From Palsa-360 sp963710315 (GTDB lineage Bacteria; Acidobacteriota; Terriglobia; Acidiferrales; UBA7541): DNA of 64,000 nt. The DNA is taken from contig CAVPZW010000008.1 in assembly GCA_963710315.1 (NCBI GenBank), forward strand, positions 806,001-870,000, in the 5' to 3' direction. The notes beneath the pieces were generated by a model, which searched no databases, was not told the origin of the DNA, and saw only the letters and a list, made by a program, of their open reading frames with translations. The position numbers were made by a program, and so were the translations under genes. Shown here one piece after another: positions 1 to 9,250 of the stretch. Positions within the stretch are counted from its first letter, which is position 1. Each line of letters opens with the position of its first letter.

Positions 1-372
1 CTGCCGCCGGAACGCAAGAAAACCGAAAGTGCGCAGCCCCCATCCGCTTCCGCGGGAGAGCCTGTGTACACCGTTCTGATGCCGCCGCTCAGCTTTGACG
101 CCAAATCTCCCGAACCTCCTCCCGACCCTGCGCCCGAAACCATAGTGCTGGTGCGCGAAGTGCGGCTGCGCCCGACGGTGGAATTTCACGGGCATGTGAA
201 TCCCGCGCCCTCGCAGCCGGCTGCTCCTCCCGCGCCTCCCTCGGCGCCCACGCCTCCGAGCGATGCGCGCCCCAAGCCGCAACCCGGCCTTCTCGACCGC
301 GTGCGGTCCTTCTTGCGCAGGCTTGCATGTGCGAATCGGATCTCTCGTGCGGACGCGGCTTGCAACGCATGA
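1..372 (+). CDS. C-terminal part of a proline-rich protein of unknown function (cut by window edge)
   Basis: The reading frame is open from base 1, so the gene begins outside the window; the first internal GTG is at 64. About 123 residues are visible. They are rich in Pro, Ala and Ser in two blocks (near bases 115-150 and 200-275) separated by a short segment with alternating hydrophobic residues (VYTVLMPPLSF, TIVLVREVRLRP), and end in a basic stretch. Pro/Ala-rich spacers of this kind are common in envelope or TonB-like proteins, but no domain is recognisable and the N-terminus is missing. I cannot assign a function. Confidence 0.5.
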   Translation: MPPERKKTESAQPPSASAGEPVYTVLMPPLSFDAKSPEPPPDPAPETIVLVREVRLRPTVEFHGHVNPAPSQPAAPPAPPSAPTPPSDARPKPQPGLLDRVRSFLRRLACANRISRADAACNA

Positions 373-564
373 AGGCCTGTCATTGTTCGTGACATAATTC
401 ATTGACGCTTGATTTGCATTGTGATACTTTTCGCCCTGTTTGTCAGGTGTTCTGACGATTAGGCCAAGCCCATGCCCAGTCCATTGGATTTGTATTTCCG
501 CGTGCATCCGGTGCGCGGAATATTGCCTGCGTTCCGCGATGGACGGCGGGGAAAAATTCCCCGC

Positions 565-2679
565 ATGCTTCTATGCGCTTCTGTCTTGCTTTGCTTAACT
601 TGCACTTCTTGCGGTTTGGTTAGCTCCTCGCCGCCTCCACCGGCCACCGTTAGCGTCACGCCAAATTCGGCGCAACCTTTTCCCGGCGGCGTTGTACCGT
701 TCCAGGCCCTGGTGGAAAATGCATCGAGTTCCGCTGTCAACTGGCAGGTGAACGGGACCATCGGCGGGAATTCCACGGTAGGGACGATTGATTCGACCGG
801 GCGCTACACAGCTCCATCGGCGGTTCCAAACCCAGCAACGGTTACGGTCACGGCCGCCTTGCAATCGGACCCGACCAAGACTGGTTCCGCAAGCGTAACG
901 ATTCTGTCGTTCAGCGCGTATACAGGGCCCCTCGTGGTGTCGCCGGCTCTTTCCAGCGTTACCCCATCGCAAACATTGCAGTTCAATATATTGACTCCGG
1001 GAATTGGCAATACGGATGTGAGCTGGGCTGCTACTGGAGGGGCGATCTCATCGAGCGGGTCTTACTCGCCTCCGAGCGCGCCGGGCGCTTACACCATCAT
1101 TGCATCGTTGCCTCATGCCACGGCCTCGGCCACGGTCGAAGTCACAAATTTTCCGGGCACGCTGACCTGGCGCAATGACAACGCGCGTTCGGGAGTGAAT
1201 AGCCAGGAACTGGCGCTGACTCCGGAAACGGTCAACCCATCCAAATTTGGAAAGCTGTTTTCATGTCCGATCGACGGCTATGCTTATGCGCAGCCGTTGT
1301 ATGTGCCCAATCTGGCGATTCCCGGCAACGGGACGCACAACGTGATCTTCGTGGCCACGGAAATGGATTCGGTATTCGCGTTCGATGCTGACGCCAAGCC
1401 TTGCGTGCAGCTATGGAAGACGAGTCTTATTCCCTCAGGATCGCAGGCCATTGCCACGCCCAATCAGATCATCACGAATACCGACATCGTGCCTTTTGTG
1501 GGAATTACGGGCACTCCCGTGATTAGCCTAAGCCCGTCCACGCCGTATTTGTATGTGGTGGCGGCAATTCAGACCAATTCGAACAATCTATCTTTCAACC
1601 AACTGCTCTTCGCTCTGGATTTGGCAACTGGACAATCTCAAATTAAGCCCGCTGGAACTCTTGCGTCCTCGCTTCCGGGGCAGACTTACCCATTTTTCCA
1701 GACGTTTGAGAATCAGCGCCCCGCTCTGCTTCTGGACAACAAGACTGTGTACGTTGGTTACGGCTCATTTGGCGAATTGGGCGATTACCAAGGCTGGCTA
1801 ATTGGATACGATGCGGCCGCGCTGCAACCAACCGGAATCTTCGACGTCACTCCCGGCGGCCAGCAAGGCGGGATCTGGCAAAGTGGCGGCGGCCCGTCCG
1901 CGGATTCAAATCACAATGTCTATGTGGCTACGGGGGATGGGACGTTCAATGCCAGCCGGCCCGAGGTAAACTACGATTACGGCGACAGTTTTTTGCGCCT
2001 GCAACCGGGTCCAGCATCGTCGGTCTCCGATTATTTCACGCCATGCGATGAAGGCACCGGCCACATCGTCGGAACCGGAGCGCCTGTCCTTTTGCCGGAT
2101 TCCGCGGGTTCACCGTCACAGCCGCATTTGCTGATAGGCACATCGAAAGGCGTCTCTGGCGGCGGCTCTCTTTATGTGGTGAACCGCGACAACATGGGAG
2201 GATTCGCAGGCCCTTGCCCCGATTCATCCGCGCGCGTGCAAACCGTTCCGGTCGGTGGCGGAGCGATTCTCAGTACTGCATTGTTCTGGAATAACTCGGT
2301 CTATGTGGCTCCAGGGAACGGAAATCTGCAATCGTTTGCAATGTCCGGCGGGATCCTTAGTTCCACTCCGTCCACTTCCCAGTCCCCGGAAATGCTGGGC
2401 CCGCAAGGGGCCACGCCCGTCATTTCCTCGAACGGAACCAGCAATGCCGTTCTTTGGCTGATCGACTCGAGCGGGGCGCTGGCCACGCCAAACGCGCCGG
2501 CCATCTTGCGCGCTTACGATCCCAATAATCTTTCGAATGAGATTTACAACAGCACGATAGCCGCAGCGTTGCGCGACACCGCTGGTCTTGCCGTGAAATT
2601 TACGGTTCCCACCGTGGCTAACGGCAAAGTGTATGTTGGGACGCAGACAGAGCTGGATGTGTATGGACTTTTGCCGTGA
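565..2679 (+). CDS. Surface lipoprotein with Ig-like repeats and a PQQ/beta-propeller-like domain
   Basis: The frame opens at ATG 472, but ATG 565 places a hydrophobic signal sequence ending in a lipobox-like Cys (LLCLTCTSCG) right at the N-terminus, so I prefer 565 (704 residues). After the Cys comes a Pro-rich linker, then two bacterial Ig-like (Big_2-type) modules with VSVTPNSAQ and WQVNG...G.ID..GRYTAP patterns. The remaining ~450 residues (from about TLTWRNDNARSG) resemble the PQQ-repeat-like outer-membrane proteins found in Acidobacteriota, with repeated NVIFVATEMDSVFAFDAD and YVATGDGTF strands. A cell-surface role is likely; substrate unknown. The 3' end is followed by an inverted-repeat element. 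Confidence 0.75.
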   Translation: MLLCASVLLCLTCTSCGLVSSSPPPPATVSVTPNSAQPFPGGVVPFQALVENASSSAVNWQVNGTIGGNSTVGTIDSTGRYTAPSAVPNPATVTVTAALQSDPTKTGSASVTILSFSAYTGPLVVSPALSSVTPSQTLQFNILTPGIGNTDVSWAATGGAISSSGSYSPPSAPGAYTIIASLPHATASATVEVTNFPGTLTWRNDNARSGVNSQELALTPETVNPSKFGKLFSCPIDGYAYAQPLYVPNLAIPGNGTHNVIFVATEMDSVFAFDADAKPCVQLWKTSLIPSGSQAIATPNQIITNTDIVPFVGITGTPVISLSPSTPYLYVVAAIQTNSNNLSFNQLLFALDLATGQSQIKPAGTLASSLPGQTYPFFQTFENQRPALLLDNKTVYVGYGSFGELGDYQGWLIGYDAAALQPTGIFDVTPGGQQGGIWQSGGGPSADSNHNVYVATGDGTFNASRPEVNYDYGDSFLRLQPGPASSVSDYFTPCDEGTGHIVGTGAPVLLPDSAGSPSQPHLLIGTSKGVSGGGSLYVVNRDNMGGFAGPCPDSSARVQTVPVGGGAILSTALFWNNSVYVAPGNGNLQSFAMSGGILSSTPSTSQSPEMLGPQGATPVISSNGTSNAVLWLIDSSGALATPNAPAILRAYDPNNLSNEIYNSTIAAALRDTAGLAVKFTVPTVANGKVYVGTQTELDVYGLLP

Positions 2680-2689
2680 TGCGCTCTGA

Positions 2690-2750
2690 GTAGAACAGGC
2701 TTCAGCCTGTTTGCTTTTGATTTTTGTCGGTCCTGCTGGACAACCAGGCA
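2690..2750. repeat. Dispersed inverted-repeat element, family A (degenerate copy)
   Basis: The left arm contains ACAGGCTTCAGCCTGT, the core of the repeat family seen at six other places in this window. A weak partner (CCAGGC..CGAAGCC) follows about 30 bases later. It lies between the ends of the lipoprotein gene (+) and the ETF-QO gene (-), where it could also form a terminator-like hairpin. Confidence 0.7.
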
Positions 2751-2778
2751 TCTCGAAGCCTATACCGCCCGATGACGC

Positions 2779-4437
2779 CTACATCCCCTCATAATTCGGG
2801 CCGCCGCCGCCCTCGGGTGGCACCCAGGTGATGATTTCATAGGGGTCGGCGATATCGCAGGTCTTGCAGTGCACGCAGTTGGAGGCGTTGATCTTCAGGC
2901 GCGGCTGGCCTTTTTCCTGCACCATTTCATAGACCGCGGCGGGACAAAAATATTGGCAGGGATTTCCGTATTCGGTCACGCACTTGGTGGCGCACACGTC
3001 CAGATTGGAAACCACAAGGTGGCAGGGTTGATCCTCTTCGTGCCGTGTGCCGGAATGATAGACGTCGGTTAATCGATCGAACGTCAGCGCACCGTCTCCC
3101 TTGAATCGCTCCGGCGCCGGCACCGATCCGTCTAGTTTTTGATACCCCTCGTGCCCCGGACGCGTGCGCATGGGATCGATGAGTCCGCGCCCGCCGGTAA
3201 TAAATTGAATTCCAGCGTGGAAAAGCCCTGCATAGAGGCCGTGATGAAAACCCTGATGGAAATTTCTTACCGCCCACAACTCTTTCTTGATCCAGCTCTG
3301 CTCAATCTTGCGCGGAAAAGCCGAGAGAGTTTTCACTGAGGCATCGCCCGTTTTCAGCGCTTCGAAAACCGTTTCGGCCGCGAGCATGCCGCTCTTGATT
3401 GCAATGTGAATCCCCTTGAGCCGCTGCGAATTGAGCAGGCTGGCCGAATCGCCGATGATCAAGCCGCCATCCACATACTGGCGCGGCATGGAATACCAGC
3501 CGCCATAGGGCAGGGTCTTCGCGCCGTAGCGAACCAGTTTGCCGCCGTCGAGCACACGCTTCAGGAAGGGATGCGTCTTGTATTTCTGAAAAGCTTCATG
3601 CGGATCGAAACGCGAATCGTGATAGTCGAGGCCAACCACCATGCCGATGGAAACGCGATTCGCCGGCAGGCCGTAGAGCCATCCTCCGCCGTATGAATGG
3701 GAATCGAGCGGCCAGCCCAGCGTGTGCGCCACATACCCCGGTTGGATGCGCCCCTCCGGAACTTCCCAGAGTTCCTTGATCCCGATGCCGTACACCTGCG
3801 GATTCAGGCCATCGAGCTTCAGCCGGCTTACCATTTCCTTGGTGAGCGATCCGCGCGGGCCTTCGGCAAGCACCGTCACTTTGGCGCGCAGTTCGTAGCC
3901 CGGAGTGAAGTTGTCCTTGGGCTTACCTTCCTTGTCAACGCCCTTATCCTCGGTGATCACGCCGGCGATTCCGCCGCCTTCGTAAATCAAATTTCTGCCG
4001 GCAAATTGCGTGAACAAATTTACGCCTGATTTTTCCACCAGGCCGCCCAGCCATTTGACCAGCTTATTCAGAGAGACAATGTAGTTGCCGTGATTTTGCA
4101 GCGGCGGCGGAGTGATCGGCAGCTTCCAGGCGTTTGCGGAAGTCAGAACAAAGGCACCGTCATCCGTAACAGGCGATTCCAGTGGCGCCGTTTTCTCCCA
4201 GTCGGGAACGAGTTCCGCGAGACCGCGCGGGTCCATCACCGCGCCGGAAAGCTGGTGCGCTCCGATTTCGCGGGCCTTCTCGAGAACGTAAATATTTTCA
4301 GCGGAAAGTTCGGGCTTAGCCCCCGAAGCATTGTGCTGCGCGATCAGCCGCGAAAGGTGCAGCGCGCAAGCAAGTCCCGCCGGACCCGCTCCCACGATCA
4401 AAACATCCGCGTCCAACCTTTCTCGTTCGACAGGCAT
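2779..4437 (-). CDS. Electron transfer flavoprotein-ubiquinone oxidoreductase (ETF-QO)
   Basis: The enzyme passes electrons from reduced ETF (fed by acyl-CoA and other dehydrogenases) to the membrane quinone pool. The N-terminus (residues 10-30) carries the FAD dinucleotide-binding motif DVLIVGAGPAGLACAL. Mid-protein segments GGWLYGLP and GDSASLLNSQRLKGIH are typical of the family. The C-terminal ~70 residues hold a 4Fe-4S domain with Cys at 521, 524 and 527 (CVHCKTC) plus an upstream cysteine group (CATKC, CQYFC). Length (552) fits the usual ~550. It is monocistronic here; no ETF alpha/beta genes are adjacent. Confidence 0.95.
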   Translation of the reverse strand: MPVERERLDADVLIVGAGPAGLACALHLSRLIAQHNASGAKPELSAENIYVLEKAREIGAHQLSGAVMDPRGLAELVPDWEKTAPLESPVTDDGAFVLTSANAWKLPITPPPLQNHGNYIVSLNKLVKWLGGLVEKSGVNLFTQFAGRNLIYEGGGIAGVITEDKGVDKEGKPKDNFTPGYELRAKVTVLAEGPRGSLTKEMVSRLKLDGLNPQVYGIGIKELWEVPEGRIQPGYVAHTLGWPLDSHSYGGGWLYGLPANRVSIGMVVGLDYHDSRFDPHEAFQKYKTHPFLKRVLDGGKLVRYGAKTLPYGGWYSMPRQYVDGGLIIGDSASLLNSQRLKGIHIAIKSGMLAAETVFEALKTGDASVKTLSAFPRKIEQSWIKKELWAVRNFHQGFHHGLYAGLFHAGIQFITGGRGLIDPMRTRPGHEGYQKLDGSVPAPERFKGDGALTFDRLTDVYHSGTRHEEDQPCHLVVSNLDVCATKCVTEYGNPCQYFCPAAVYEMVQEKGQPRLKINASNCVHCKTCDIADPYEIITWVPPEGGGGPNYEGM

Positions 4438-4877
4438 ATGCCCATCCTAGCAGAAGGATTGCGTTCCCTGGCGTGGGCGTTCCATGAGTGTTATTGCGCT
4501 GCAATAGAAGCGAATCGCTGCGTTTCAAGCCTGGCAGGGGGGCGTTTCCGGGAAAATGCCTGGGGATCCCGGTCTTTGCACTGCAAACCATATCCTCAGG
4601 TGGCTAGATGATATGGTCATCCACGGTCCAGGCAGTGGGATAGTTTTGATATCCACGTACCTCATTGAACGATTCCTCGCGTGAAATTGCGCGGCAGCTG
4701 GCCCATAAGTGCCCGCTGCATCGCACGGCTTGCCTCAATGATCGGGACCGTTTCCATTGGTTGATCTCAGGGCTAAGAGTATACTTTGGGGTATAACCAC
4801 GGAAGCAACTCAGCCAGAAAGTTTTGAATCTAGTTGGGTTGGTGTGGGAAGTTCGGCTGTGCGGAGGGATTACGATC
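4438..4877. other. Intergenic region between divergent ETF-QO and exported-protein genes
   Basis: About 440 bases without a convincing gene. It should hold both divergent promoters. The only clear structure is a short dyad, GATGA-N5-TCATC, at 4607-4621, flanked by GTGG and CCAC. A GTATAC/GTATAA pair lies near 4780-4796. Neither can be assigned a regulator. Confidence 0.4.
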
Positions 4878-5648
4878 ATGGTTCTTCGCGGATTTAAGGT
4901 CTCGGCTTGCATCGCAATGCTGGCCGCGGTTTGTTTTATTCCTGCGAAGCGCGTTGTGGCGCAAGCGCCTCCCGGCCCCTTGCCGCCCTCGCATCCGCTG
5001 CCTCCGCCGCCACCTCCACCGCCCGCAAAGAAAAAAGTGGAGATCGCGCCGAGGAAGACGCTCGCGGGATATTGGAAATTGAACACAGACGAAAGCGACG
5101 ATCCCAGAAGAAAATTGGACGAAGCGCGGCAAACAAAGGCTGGGTCTGGCAACGGCCCCGGTGGCGGGCCGGGCGGCAATGGCGGCGGTGGTCCGCGCGT
5201 GGGCGTCGGCATTCCACCCTATCCGGGCGGCGGCGGTGGCGGCGGGAACGGGCCCTACGGCGGCAGCGGCCGGGGAATGGGCGGCGGAGACACGGAAACC
5301 AGCGAACGCATACTGCAAGAGATTCGCCCGGATTACACGCAATCGATCGCGCTGATGGACACTGAAGTAGATTCCACCAACGACCAAGGCAATAAGATGG
5401 TTTTCTTCACGGACGGCAGGAAAATTCAAAAATCGAAAAACGAGGCCGTGCAGGAAATACCGGCGCATTGGAACGGCGCTCAACTGGTCACCGATGAAAA
5501 AGGGCCGCAGGGCAGGAAAATAAGCCGGACCATTGAACTTTCTCCGGATGGCCGGCAATTTTACGAAACCTGGCGAATCGATAACGGAAAATCGAGCTCG
5601 CCTATCGTCATCCGCTACGTGTTTGACGCCGCCAACGAATATCAGTAG
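4878..5648 (+). CDS. Exported Pro/Gly-rich protein of unknown function
   Basis: ATG 4878 is preferred over the TTG at 4824, because it has a GGAGGG ribosome site about 10 bases upstream and puts the signal peptide (MVLRGFKVSACIAMLAAVCF...VVA-QA) at the N-terminus. The mature protein has a polyproline stretch (near residues 35-55), a short segment around AGYWKLNTDESDDPRRKLDEA, a Gly-rich low-complexity region (about residues 95-140), and a folded C-terminal ~110 residues with a TRTIELSPDGRQFYETWRI-like beta pattern. The LAGYWKLN...DDPR motif occurs in many short acidobacterial exported proteins, as far as I recall. No function can be given. Confidence 0.7.
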   Translation: MVLRGFKVSACIAMLAAVCFIPAKRVVAQAPPGPLPPSHPLPPPPPPPPAKKKVEIAPRKTLAGYWKLNTDESDDPRRKLDEARQTKAGSGNGPGGGPGGNGGGGPRVGVGIPPYPGGGGGGGNGPYGGSGRGMGGGDTETSERILQEIRPDYTQSIALMDTEVDSTNDQGNKMVFFTDGRKIQKSKNEAVQEIPAHWNGAQLVTDEKGPQGRKISRTIELSPDGRQFYETWRIDNGKSSSPIVIRYVFDAANEYQ

Positions 5649-5764
5649 CCGCGAGGGGTTGCGAAAATGAAATTGCAATTCCCGGCCGCTTTTCCGATGG
5701 AGAGATTTTCGTTTCGTTTTGCAATTGGCTTTCACGTCCACGCCCGCAAATGCACCCGTGCGAT

Positions 5765-5813
5765 GCCATTTCCATCATGGTAAAAAAACAGCTCGGCATT
5801 TCCATCTCGGTAA
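5765..5813. promoter_or_regulatory. Direct repeat pair upstream of the Mo-hydroxylase operon
   Basis: Two 19-base copies of CATTTCCAT..CGGTAA-like sequence start at 5765 and 5795, a 30-base period (about three helical turns). They end ten bases before TATATT at 5823-5828, a possible -10 element. The arrangement suggests a regulator-binding region for the operon starting at 5923. The binding factor is unknown. Confidence 0.35.
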
Positions 5814-5922
5814 GGCCGGGTGTATATTTAGCGGCAAGTTCGAATTGCTGACATGTGATCTATTGAGTTGCCTCCGAGGGCAATATTGTTCCTGACCAAT
5901 CCGTCGCGAAAGGAATATCCCC

Positions 5923-6393
5923 ATGGCGCGAATCTCGCTGAAAGTGAATGGCAAGTCCAGAGCCGTTGAAGCCGACCCTAGCACGCCTCTGCTGTACGTT
6001 TTGCGCGACAACCTGGAACTGCATGGTCCGCGATTCGGGTGCGGCCTGGGGCAATGCGGGGCGTGCACGGTGCTGGTGGACGGCATGAGCGTGCGCTCGT
6101 GCATGATGCCTGCCTCGGCGGCGCAAAATAAGAGCATTACCACGCTCGAAGGGTTGGGGAGCGTCGCTCATCCTCACGCCATTCAAGCGGCCTTTGTTGA
6201 AGAGCAGGCCGCGCAGTGCGGCTTCTGCATGAACGGCATGGTGATGGGAGCTAAGGCCCTGCTGGACAAGAATCCGCATCCTACGGTGGCGGAAATCAAA
6301 AAATCCTTGAACAACTATATCTGCCGATGTGGCACCCACCTGCGGGTCATCCGCGCCATTCAGCGTGTCGCAAATTCAAGCGTGAAAGCCTAA
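5923..6393 (+). CDS. 2Fe-2S subunit of a molybdenum hydroxylase (IorA/CoxS-type)
   Basis: Small iron-sulfur subunit that carries electrons out of a xanthine-oxidase-family molybdenum centre. Residues 1-80 form the plant-type ferredoxin domain with Cys 40, 45, 48 and 60 (CGLGQCGAC). The C-terminal helical domain has Cys 99, 102, 134 and 136 (CGFC, CRC). At 156 residues it matches isoquinoline 1-oxidoreductase alpha-type subunits. The start has an AGGAA site. The Mo subunit begins 12 bases after its stop, so the two form an operon. There is no separate FAD subunit, which is typical for the IorAB type that donates to a cytochrome or other periplasmic acceptor. Confidence 0.93.
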   Translation: MARISLKVNGKSRAVEADPSTPLLYVLRDNLELHGPRFGCGLGQCGACTVLVDGMSVRSCMMPASAAQNKSITTLEGLGSVAHPHAIQAAFVEEQAAQCGFCMNGMVMGAKALLDKNPHPTVAEIKKSLNNYICRCGTHLRVIRAIQRVANSSVKA

Positions 6394-6405
6394 GGAGCGC
6401 CGAAC

Positions 6406-8670
6406 ATGGAAACCAAATCCATCTCCCGCAGAGATCTACTCAAGAGCACAGGCGTCCTCATCGTGGGCTTCAGCTTCTTCGGCGCCGCCGCGAGAACGCT
6501 GGCTCAGGGCGACGGCCTCTCCGTGGACGGCATGGATCCAACCGTGCTCGATTCCTGGATGGCAATTTCCAAGGACGGCACAGTGACCGTATTTACGGGC
6601 AAGGTGGAACTCGGCACAGGCGTTGTGACCGCACTGGCGCAGATTGTGGCCGAGGAACTGGACGTGTCCTTCAACAAGGTCTACATGGAGTCCGGCGACA
6701 CGGATACAGCGGTCGATCAGGGAGTCACGGCGGCCGCCAGAACCATCGAGCGTGGCGGGCCGCAACTGCGGCAGGCTTCCGCTGCTGCGCGGCAGGAATT
6801 GCTCAAGCTGGCTTCCGCGCGCCTCGATTCGTCGGTGGACAAGCTCACCGTTGTCGATGGCGTGGTCAGCGTGGTCGGCAATCCCGCCAAAAAAATCGCC
6901 TACGGGGATCTTTTGGGCGGCAAGCGTTTCAATATCAAGATTGTGGCCAGTGGAGTTGGCTGGGACATGAAGGTGGCGCCGGAAATTCCGGCCAAGAACT
7001 ACAAAGATTATAAAGTGGTGGGCAAATCGATTCCACGCGTCGACCTGCCGGGAAAATTTACGGGAGAATTTGTCTACTCGCAGGATGTCAGCGTTCCGGG
7101 AATGCTGCATGGGCGCGTGGTGCGTCCGGCCACGTCGCTTTCCGCGCCGCTCAGCGTGGATGAAAGCTCGGTCAGGAACATTCCCGGGCTGGTAAAAGTC
7201 GTGCGCGACGGAAATTTCGTGGGGGTGGTGGCGCAGACGGAGTGGGCGGCGATTCAGGCTGCCCGCGCGCTAAAAGTCACCTGGTCCGAGCCGACCTTGA
7301 AGATGCCCTCCGGCACGAGCGAAGTTTTCGATTATCTGAAAAATACCAAGAGCTTCAAGGACACGGTCGTAACCAACAAGGGCAATCTGGACGCGGCATT
7401 TTCTCAGGCGCACAAAAAGTATGAGGCCACGTATTTTTGGCCGTTTCAGTTGCACGGAATGATCGGCCCGCCCTGCGCGGTTGCCGACGTCCGCGCGGAC
7501 AAGGCCACCATTTGGACCGGGACGCAGGGGCCGTTCCGCACGCGCGACGCTATTGCCGCCATGCTGAAACTGCCTGCGAAAAGCGTTCACCTTCTCTACC
7601 GCGAGGGATCGGGCAGCTACGGACGCCTGGAAAGCGATGATGTGGCCGAGGACGCCGCGCTGATGTCCCGCGCCGTGGGCAGGCCCGTACGCGTGCAGTG
7701 GATGCGCGAGGATGAACACGCCTGGGATCCCAAGGGCCCCGCGCAGTATTCGACGGTGCGCGCCGGGGTGGACGCGCAGGGCAACGTGATCGCCTGGGAT
7801 TACATGGACCGCAGTTTTCCATGGACCGAATCGGAAGGAAATCCCCTGCTCGCCTCCACGCAAATCGGCATGAAGCCCACTACGCCGGGGTTTTTGAATG
7901 GGGCTGGCGGCGGAGGCCAAATCTACACGTTTGAAAATCAGAAAGTGCTGGCGGCAAATATTCCATGGGTGCAGCAAGGCCAGTGGCCTTTGCGAACCAG
8001 CAATCTTCGCGCGCCAGGGGATTTGGCCCGCGTCTTCGCCAGCGAATCCACGATCGATGAGATTGCCGCTGATTTGCGCATCGATCCCGTACAGTTCCGG
8101 CTGCGTTACCTCACCAGCGACAAACGAATCTCGGAAATTCTGGTAGCCACTGCAAAGAAAGCCGGGTGGACGGATCGTCCGTCGCCCGCCCTCGCTTCCA
8201 GCGGCAACAAGGTTTCGGGAAGAGGCATTGCCGTGGCCAACCGCGCCAATACCATGACCGCTGCCGTCGCGGAAATCGAGGTCGATAAGGCGACGGGCGA
8301 AGTGGTTGTGCATAAGATCACGCTCGGGCACGACTGCGGCTTGATCGTCAATCCCGACGGACTGAAAAACCAGATCGAAGGAAATATCTTGCAGGGAGTG
8401 AGCCGGGCTCTGCTCGAAGAGGTTCACTTCGATTCCACCGGGCAAACCAATCTCGATTGGAACAGCTACCCGGTCATCCGTTTTGAGCAGGTTCCGGACG
8501 TCGAGATCGTGCTCATCAATCGGCCGGAAATGCCCGCGCTTGGCGGAGGCGAACCGTCCATCGTTCCCATTACGGCCGCGATTGCCAATGCCATCTTTGA
8601 CGCCACGGGCGCGCGTTTGCGCCAGGTTCCGTTCACGCCGCAGCGCGTCCTCGCTGTGCTGAAAGCGTAG
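6406..8670 (+). CDS. Molybdopterin-binding subunit of a Tat-exported aldehyde/isoquinoline oxidoreductase
   Basis: Large catalytic subunit of the xanthine oxidase family, which hydroxylates aldehydes or N-heterocycles using a Mo-cytosine-dinucleotide cofactor. The N-terminus has a Tat signal (SRRDLLKSTG, then a hydrophobic segment ending ARTLAQ), so the complex acts in the periplasm. Seen motifs: VFTGKVELGTGVVTALAQI, the cofactor segments RREGSGSYGR-like and LRAPGD, and near the C-terminus GGGEPSIVPITAAIANA, which holds the conserved catalytic Glu. Length 754 fits IorB-type subunits. Substrate cannot be read from sequence. An XRE regulator gene follows downstream on the same strand. Confidence 0.92.
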   Translation: METKSISRRDLLKSTGVLIVGFSFFGAAARTLAQGDGLSVDGMDPTVLDSWMAISKDGTVTVFTGKVELGTGVVTALAQIVAEELDVSFNKVYMESGDTDTAVDQGVTAAARTIERGGPQLRQASAAARQELLKLASARLDSSVDKLTVVDGVVSVVGNPAKKIAYGDLLGGKRFNIKIVASGVGWDMKVAPEIPAKNYKDYKVVGKSIPRVDLPGKFTGEFVYSQDVSVPGMLHGRVVRPATSLSAPLSVDESSVRNIPGLVKVVRDGNFVGVVAQTEWAAIQAARALKVTWSEPTLKMPSGTSEVFDYLKNTKSFKDTVVTNKGNLDAAFSQAHKKYEATYFWPFQLHGMIGPPCAVADVRADKATIWTGTQGPFRTRDAIAAMLKLPAKSVHLLYREGSGSYGRLESDDVAEDAALMSRAVGRPVRVQWMREDEHAWDPKGPAQYSTVRAGVDAQGNVIAWDYMDRSFPWTESEGNPLLASTQIGMKPTTPGFLNGAGGGGQIYTFENQKVLAANIPWVQQGQWPLRTSNLRAPGDLARVFASESTIDEIAADLRIDPVQFRLRYLTSDKRISEILVATAKKAGWTDRPSPALASSGNKVSGRGIAVANRANTMTAAVAEIEVDKATGEVVVHKITLGHDCGLIVNPDGLKNQIEGNILQGVSRALLEEVHFDSTGQTNLDWNSYPVIRFEQVPDVEIVLINRPEMPALGGGEPSIVPITAAIANAIFDATGARLRQVPFTPQRVLAVLKA

Positions 8671-8816
8671 ATTGCGCGGGTTGCGCCGCTTGCTATTTGG
8701 TCACGAATTGTGACAAGCTGGTTCGGCTGGGGGCCGGGATGAAATAGTTTGTCTTTGGTTAATCTTATGATGTATGCTTCCGCCACCCAGTCGCATTTGT
8801 GAGCCGCTCTACTATC

Positions 8817-8830
8817 GATATTTGAATATC
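8817..8830. promoter_or_regulatory. Short palindrome ahead of the XRE regulator gene
   Basis: GATATT-TG-AATATC is a perfect 6-base dyad centred about 30 bases upstream of ATG 8854. XRE-family repressors often bind such dyads in their own promoters, so autoregulation is a reasonable guess; nothing more is visible. Confidence 0.35.
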
Positions 8831-8853
8831 CGACACCGGAGGTTTTATCGACC

Positions 8854-9234
8854 ATGATAATCGGCGACCGATTGCGGGATTTGCGGGAGCAGAAGAAATT
8901 CTCCCAGGGTGAAATTGAGAAGCGCACGGGCCTTCTTCGCTGCTACATCTCGCGAGTTGAAAATGGGCACACCGTGCCCGCCGTTGAAACATTGGAAAAA
9001 TTCGCGCGCGCTCTTGAGGTTCCCCTGTATCAGCTCTTCTATGACGGTGACGAAACTCCTAAAATGCCCCATCTTCCAAAGCGCAAGACGAGCAGTGCAC
9101 TGGCCTGGGGCGACAGCGGCAAGGATGCCCGGACCCTGGCGAAGTTCCGCCAATTGCTCAGCCGCGCGGACGAAGACGATCGGCGCTTGCTTCTGTTCAT
9201 GGCCAAGAAAATGGTGAAGACCAAAGCGCCGTAG
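8854..9234 (+). CDS. XRE-family helix-turn-helix transcriptional regulator
   Basis: Residues 5-62 form a Cro/CI-type HTH: GDRLRDLREQKKFSQGEIEKR followed by the recognition helix around LLRCYISRVENGHTVPAVETLEKFARAL. The C-terminal ~60 residues are charged and lack a cupin or peptidase effector domain. GGAGG lies 11 bases before the ATG. It follows the Mo-hydroxylase genes by 184 bases, so it may have its own promoter; whether it controls that operon is not shown. The sequence type (GLLRCYISRVENGHTVP) is, in my experience, common in Acidobacteriota. Confidence 0.9.
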   Translation: MIIGDRLRDLREQKKFSQGEIEKRTGLLRCYISRVENGHTVPAVETLEKFARALEVPLYQLFYDGDETPKMPHLPKRKTSSALAWGDSGKDARTLAKFRQLLSRADEDDRRLLLFMAKKMVKTKAP

Positions 9235-9250
9235 ATGGCGCTTTGGGCGG

